A stretch of DNA of 58,998 nucleotides from a virus. Every line of letters starts with the position of its first letter. The first letter of the stretch is position 1. This document shows positions 56,599 to 58,998 of this stretch, in pieces. The translations under genes were made by a program, and so were the position numbers. A model generated the notes under the pieces. That model did not search any database. It was given only the letters and a program-made list of their open reading frames with translations, and was not told the origin of the DNA. The stretch spans positions 1-58,998 of IMG/VR virus record IMGVR_UViG_3300012206_000008; one strand, given 5' to 3'.

Positions 56599-58998
56599 AT
56601 TTCTATCACAGCAGCGCAACTTGTGGGAAAAGTGAGTATCGAGGGCGCGGATGAAGGGCAGACTAGCCTCAAAAATGTCGGACAGGCCGCCGATACGCTC
56701 GGCCAAAAGCTTGAGAGCGTCAAGCCCTTTGATGCTAGCAAAACGATAACGGATGTTGACGTAGCCGAAGCCAGGTTTACGCTTCTCCAAGAGAAGGTCA
56801 AACAGGCACAACAAGCCTTGCAAGAGATGCAAGATGCATCAGCACGTGGCGAGAAGGTGGAAGGCATCGAAAGCGCAGAGGCCAACCTGACCATCTTGCA
56901 AGCCAAAGCCCAAGAAGCGGGCGCGGCTATGTATGATTTATCCATCTCTGAATTAGCGGCAGACACGGCAGCAAAAGAGACGGCCTCTGCATCAGACCAA
57001 TTAGCATCACAAGAGAAAAAGGCTGGTGATGCTGCTCAGCAAAGTTCCGGCCAACATGAATCACTCGCGCGAAAGTTGCTCACCATTGGCTCTCAAATGG
57101 GGCAAACTATTTTCGGCTTCCAACAACTCTACCAGGGTGCAGTTGGCTTTGGGCAAGCCCTGCTTGGGCCAAATGCGGCTATGGAGCAAACCACCGTTGC
57201 CTTTGAGACGCTCTTGGGCAAGGGCAAAGCCACACAAGACTTCCTCAAACAAATGCAACAATTTGCGGCGGCGACTCCTTTCACCTTCCCTGAAGTGGCG
57301 ACCTCCGCTCAGCATATGCTCGCCTTTGGTTTCTCCGCCAAGCAAGTCTTGCCTTATCTCACCAATATTGGCGATGCCATGTCGGCCATGGGCAAAGGCT
57401 CAGCCAATATTGACCACATTGTCGAAGTATTCGGGCAAATGCACGCGGCGGGCAAGCTCAATGCTGGCGACATGATGCAACTTGCCTCTGAGGGTATCCC
57501 AGCATGGAAGTTCTTAGCCGATGCGATGGGCAAAACCGTTCCTGAAGTCCAGAAACTTTCCTCACAAGGTCTCATTCCTGCTGATAAGGCTATACAGGCT
57601 GTCTCCGATGGCATGCATAAGATGTTTGGTGGTGGGATGCAAGCTCAGGCGACGACCTTCAATGGCTTACTCTCTACCTTCCAGGATAACATTGGTATGG
57701 CGATGCGAGCCTTTACGGGGCCTCTCTTTGATATGGCAAAGAAGGGGCTAGAGACGCTAGGAAACCTGGTGTCCTCTCCGGCTTTCCAGCACTTTGCTAC
57801 CCAGATGGGGCAAAACGTTGGCAAGGTGCTTCTCAATGTAGGGGATATGCTCGTGAAGTATCTTCCCTCCTGGAAACAATTGGGAGACTTTTTCACCGTT
57901 GCCACATCCAAGGGCGGCATTCTTCAGGTAGGCATGCATGACCTGGGAGATATTCTCTCCAAAGTGATGAGTACGGTTACGACGCTCAGTGATGACCTCT
58001 GGAAGTTCGGTACCGGTATCCTTGACGCCGCGAACAAAAGTGGTGCCATTCAATCTGTCCTTAAAACCATTCATGATATTTTGCCCGATGTCGCCACGTT
58101 TTTTACTCGCGCTGGTGATGACCTCAATCAGAACTTGCTCCCACCTCTTGAGAAGCTGATTACCAATGTTGGCACCTCCATCAAAAACTTCGCGGACTGG
58201 TTGGATAAAAGCGGCATTCTTAAAACGGCTCTGAGCGACTTAGGTGACGCCACCAATACCCTTTCAGGCTATGCAGGGACATTAGTCGGGTGGGTCGCTG
58301 ACCTCGTGGGGTATTTCAACGACAATGCGCCAGCCGCCGAGGCTCTCAAAGCGGCTCTTTTGGGTGTTGGGTCGGCCATTGTGGCGATGAAAATTGTGGA
58401 TTTCGTGAATAACATCATTGATATGGGCAAGAACATTGTCGATGCTGCGGGAAAGTTTCTTGAGTTTGCCGGAGACATCAAGCAACAGGTGATGGATGCT
58501 CTGCATACGTTCTCGAACAAGGGACTCACTGAAGTCCAGGACGCACTTGGGAAAACGAGAGAGTCTTCAGAGGCGACCAAAGGCTCATTTGAGACGCTGG
58601 GTCCAGCCGCTCAAACGAGTGCGGGTGAAGTGGATATGGCCTCGGCGGATATGGAAAAAGACATGAAGGGTATTGGAGCCTCGGCGGATGGAGCGACCGC
58701 ACAAATTGAGACCATTGGGCCTGCGGCAATGACGGCTAAAGGCGAAGCGGATGCCGCGACGGCGGGAATTGAGGGTGATGCGGCGGCAGCCAAAACCAGC
58801 CTGGACACGGTAGGGCCATCGGCGATGATTGCCAAAGGGGAATCCGATGTGGCTATGGCAGGAGTCGAGGCGGATGCAGCGGCAGCCAAAGTGAGCATTG
58901 GCGGTCTCACCACTATGCTCGGCGGCCTGCTCTCTCTCATCAATATCGGGGAAAGCACCATTAAACAGGACCGCATGACGCCTGACCAGATTAAGCAA
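56599..58998 (+). CDS. Tail tape-measure protein (partial), apparent ATT start
   Basis: About 800 residues visible; runs off the right end. ATT 56599 sits 8 bases after AGGAGG (56585-56590); GTG 56590 has poor spacing. N-terminal ISITAAQLVGKVSIEGADEG, long coiled-coil region (QEKVKQAQQALQEMQDAS), tape-measure core (TTVAFETLLGKGKATQDFLKQM, EGIPAWKFLADAMGKTVPEV), hydrophobic helices and Ala/Gly-rich repeats at 58594-58905. Sets tail length. Confidence 0.85.
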   Translation, partial: MSITAAQLVGKVSIEGADEGQTSLKNVGQAADTLGQKLESVKPFDASKTITDVDVAEARFTLLQEKVKQAQQALQEMQDASARGEKVEGIESAEANLTILQAKAQEAGAAMYDLSISELAADTAAKETASASDQLASQEKKAGDAAQQSSGQHESLARKLLTIGSQMGQTIFGFQQLYQGAVGFGQALLGPNAAMEQTTVAFETLLGKGKATQDFLKQMQQFAAATPFTFPEVATSAQHMLAFGFSAKQVLPYLTNIGDAMSAMGKGSANIDHIVEVFGQMHAAGKLNAGDMMQLASEGIPAWKFLADAMGKTVPEVQKLSSQGLIPADKAIQAVSDGMHKMFGGGMQAQATTFNGLLSTFQDNIGMAMRAFTGPLFDMAKKGLETLGNLVSSPAFQHFATQMGQNVGKVLLNVGDMLVKYLPSWKQLGDFFTVATSKGGILQVGMHDLGDILSKVMSTVTTLSDDLWKFGTGILDAANKSGAIQSVLKTIHDILPDVATFFTRAGDDLNQNLLPPLEKLITNVGTSIKNFADWLDKSGILKTALSDLGDATNTLSGYAGTLVGWVADLVGYFNDNAPAAEALKAALLGVGSAIVAMKIVDFVNNIIDMGKNIVDAAGKFLEFAGDIKQQVMDALHTFSNKGLTEVQDALGKTRESSEATKGSFETLGPAAQTSAGEVDMASADMEKDMKGIGASADGATAQIETIGPAAMTAKGEADAATAGIEGDAAAAKTSLDTVGPSAMIAKGESDVAMAGVEADAAAAKVSIGGLTTMLGGLLSLINIGESTIKQDRMTPDQIKQ
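58594..58905 (+). repeat. Degenerate ~32-residue repeats in tape measure
   Basis: Three imperfect copies starting TLGPAAQTSAGEVDMASAD, TIGPAAMTAKGEADAATAG and TVGPSAMIAKGESDVAMAG, each ending in an Asp/Ala-rich stretch. Repeats of this kind set tape-measure length in some phages. Confidence 0.6.

Noticed and set aside
57026-57475. Plus-strand frame inside the tape-measure gene
   Set aside because: Out of frame with the continuous tape-measure coding sequence; Leu/Ser/Arg-rich shadow without SD.

Overview
The window is almost entirely phage DNA: a tailed phage or phage-plasmid with siphophage-type morphology, most likely from a Ktedonobacteria-like (Chloroflexota) host. The host guess rests on general resemblance: a small ZAS anti-sigma-like protein, secreted Cys-rich proteins, Ktedonobacterial-looking accessory genes, SD-led genes and sigma-A-like promoters. 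No integrase, rRNA, tRNA or CRISPR array was seen. Tail genes lie at both ends (tape measure cut at the right, a distal tail protein cut at the left), as expected for a circular or permuted genome opened inside the tail module.

Layout. 1-4617 (+): tail fibre/baseplate genes, a beta-helix tailspike and two holin-like membrane proteins. 4756-11045 (+): late accessory and lysis block with a two-domain endolysin, a probable Acb2-type cyclic-nucleotide sponge and a secreted protein. 11182-15742 (-): an unusual membrane/DNA-transfer-like block with a multi-TM coiled-coil protein, a membrane-anchored HNH nuclease, an FtsK/TraB-like translocase, a small membrane protein and a HTH regulator. 15851-18604 (+): GIY-YIG nuclease, a second secreted paralogue, a mini anti-sigma protein and a double-HTH regulator. 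18712-29174 (-): replication and nucleotide block (cytosine methylase, primase-polymerase/helicase, dUTPase, HAD phosphatase, RHH regulator). 29319-30944 (+): one small gene, an RNA-rich stretch of about 0.9 kb without convincing genes, and a lone response-regulator receiver. 31302-35731 (-): early accessory genes (YopX, VRR-NUC, orphan HicB, repressor-like HTH). 36145-41732 (+): recombination/early genes. 41931-42739 (-): endonuclease VII and an ArsR regulator. 42996-58998 (+): terminase, portal, MuF head protein, small genes, exonuclease, a second endonuclease VII cassette, scaffold, capsid, connectors, tail tube, frameshifted tail chaperones and tape measure.

How it fits together. Most genes overlap their neighbour by ATGA/GTGA/TGATG and follow purine-rich SD sites, so operons are probably translationally coupled. 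Three promoters around 35.4-35.9 kb share an operator-like word inside their 17-bp spacers and look like the main regulatory switch. Replication would use the AEP primase-polymerase/SF3 helicase; recombination the ssDNA-annealing-like protein and nucleases; packaging TerS/TerL with an endonuclease VII. The most novel-looking parts are the tandem small-RNA units and structured RNA at 29.68-30.33 kb, the TraB/Spd-like membrane block with its membrane-anchored HNH nuclease, and two genes whose only sensible start codon seems to be ATT. All functional calls come from reading motifs; no database search was possible.
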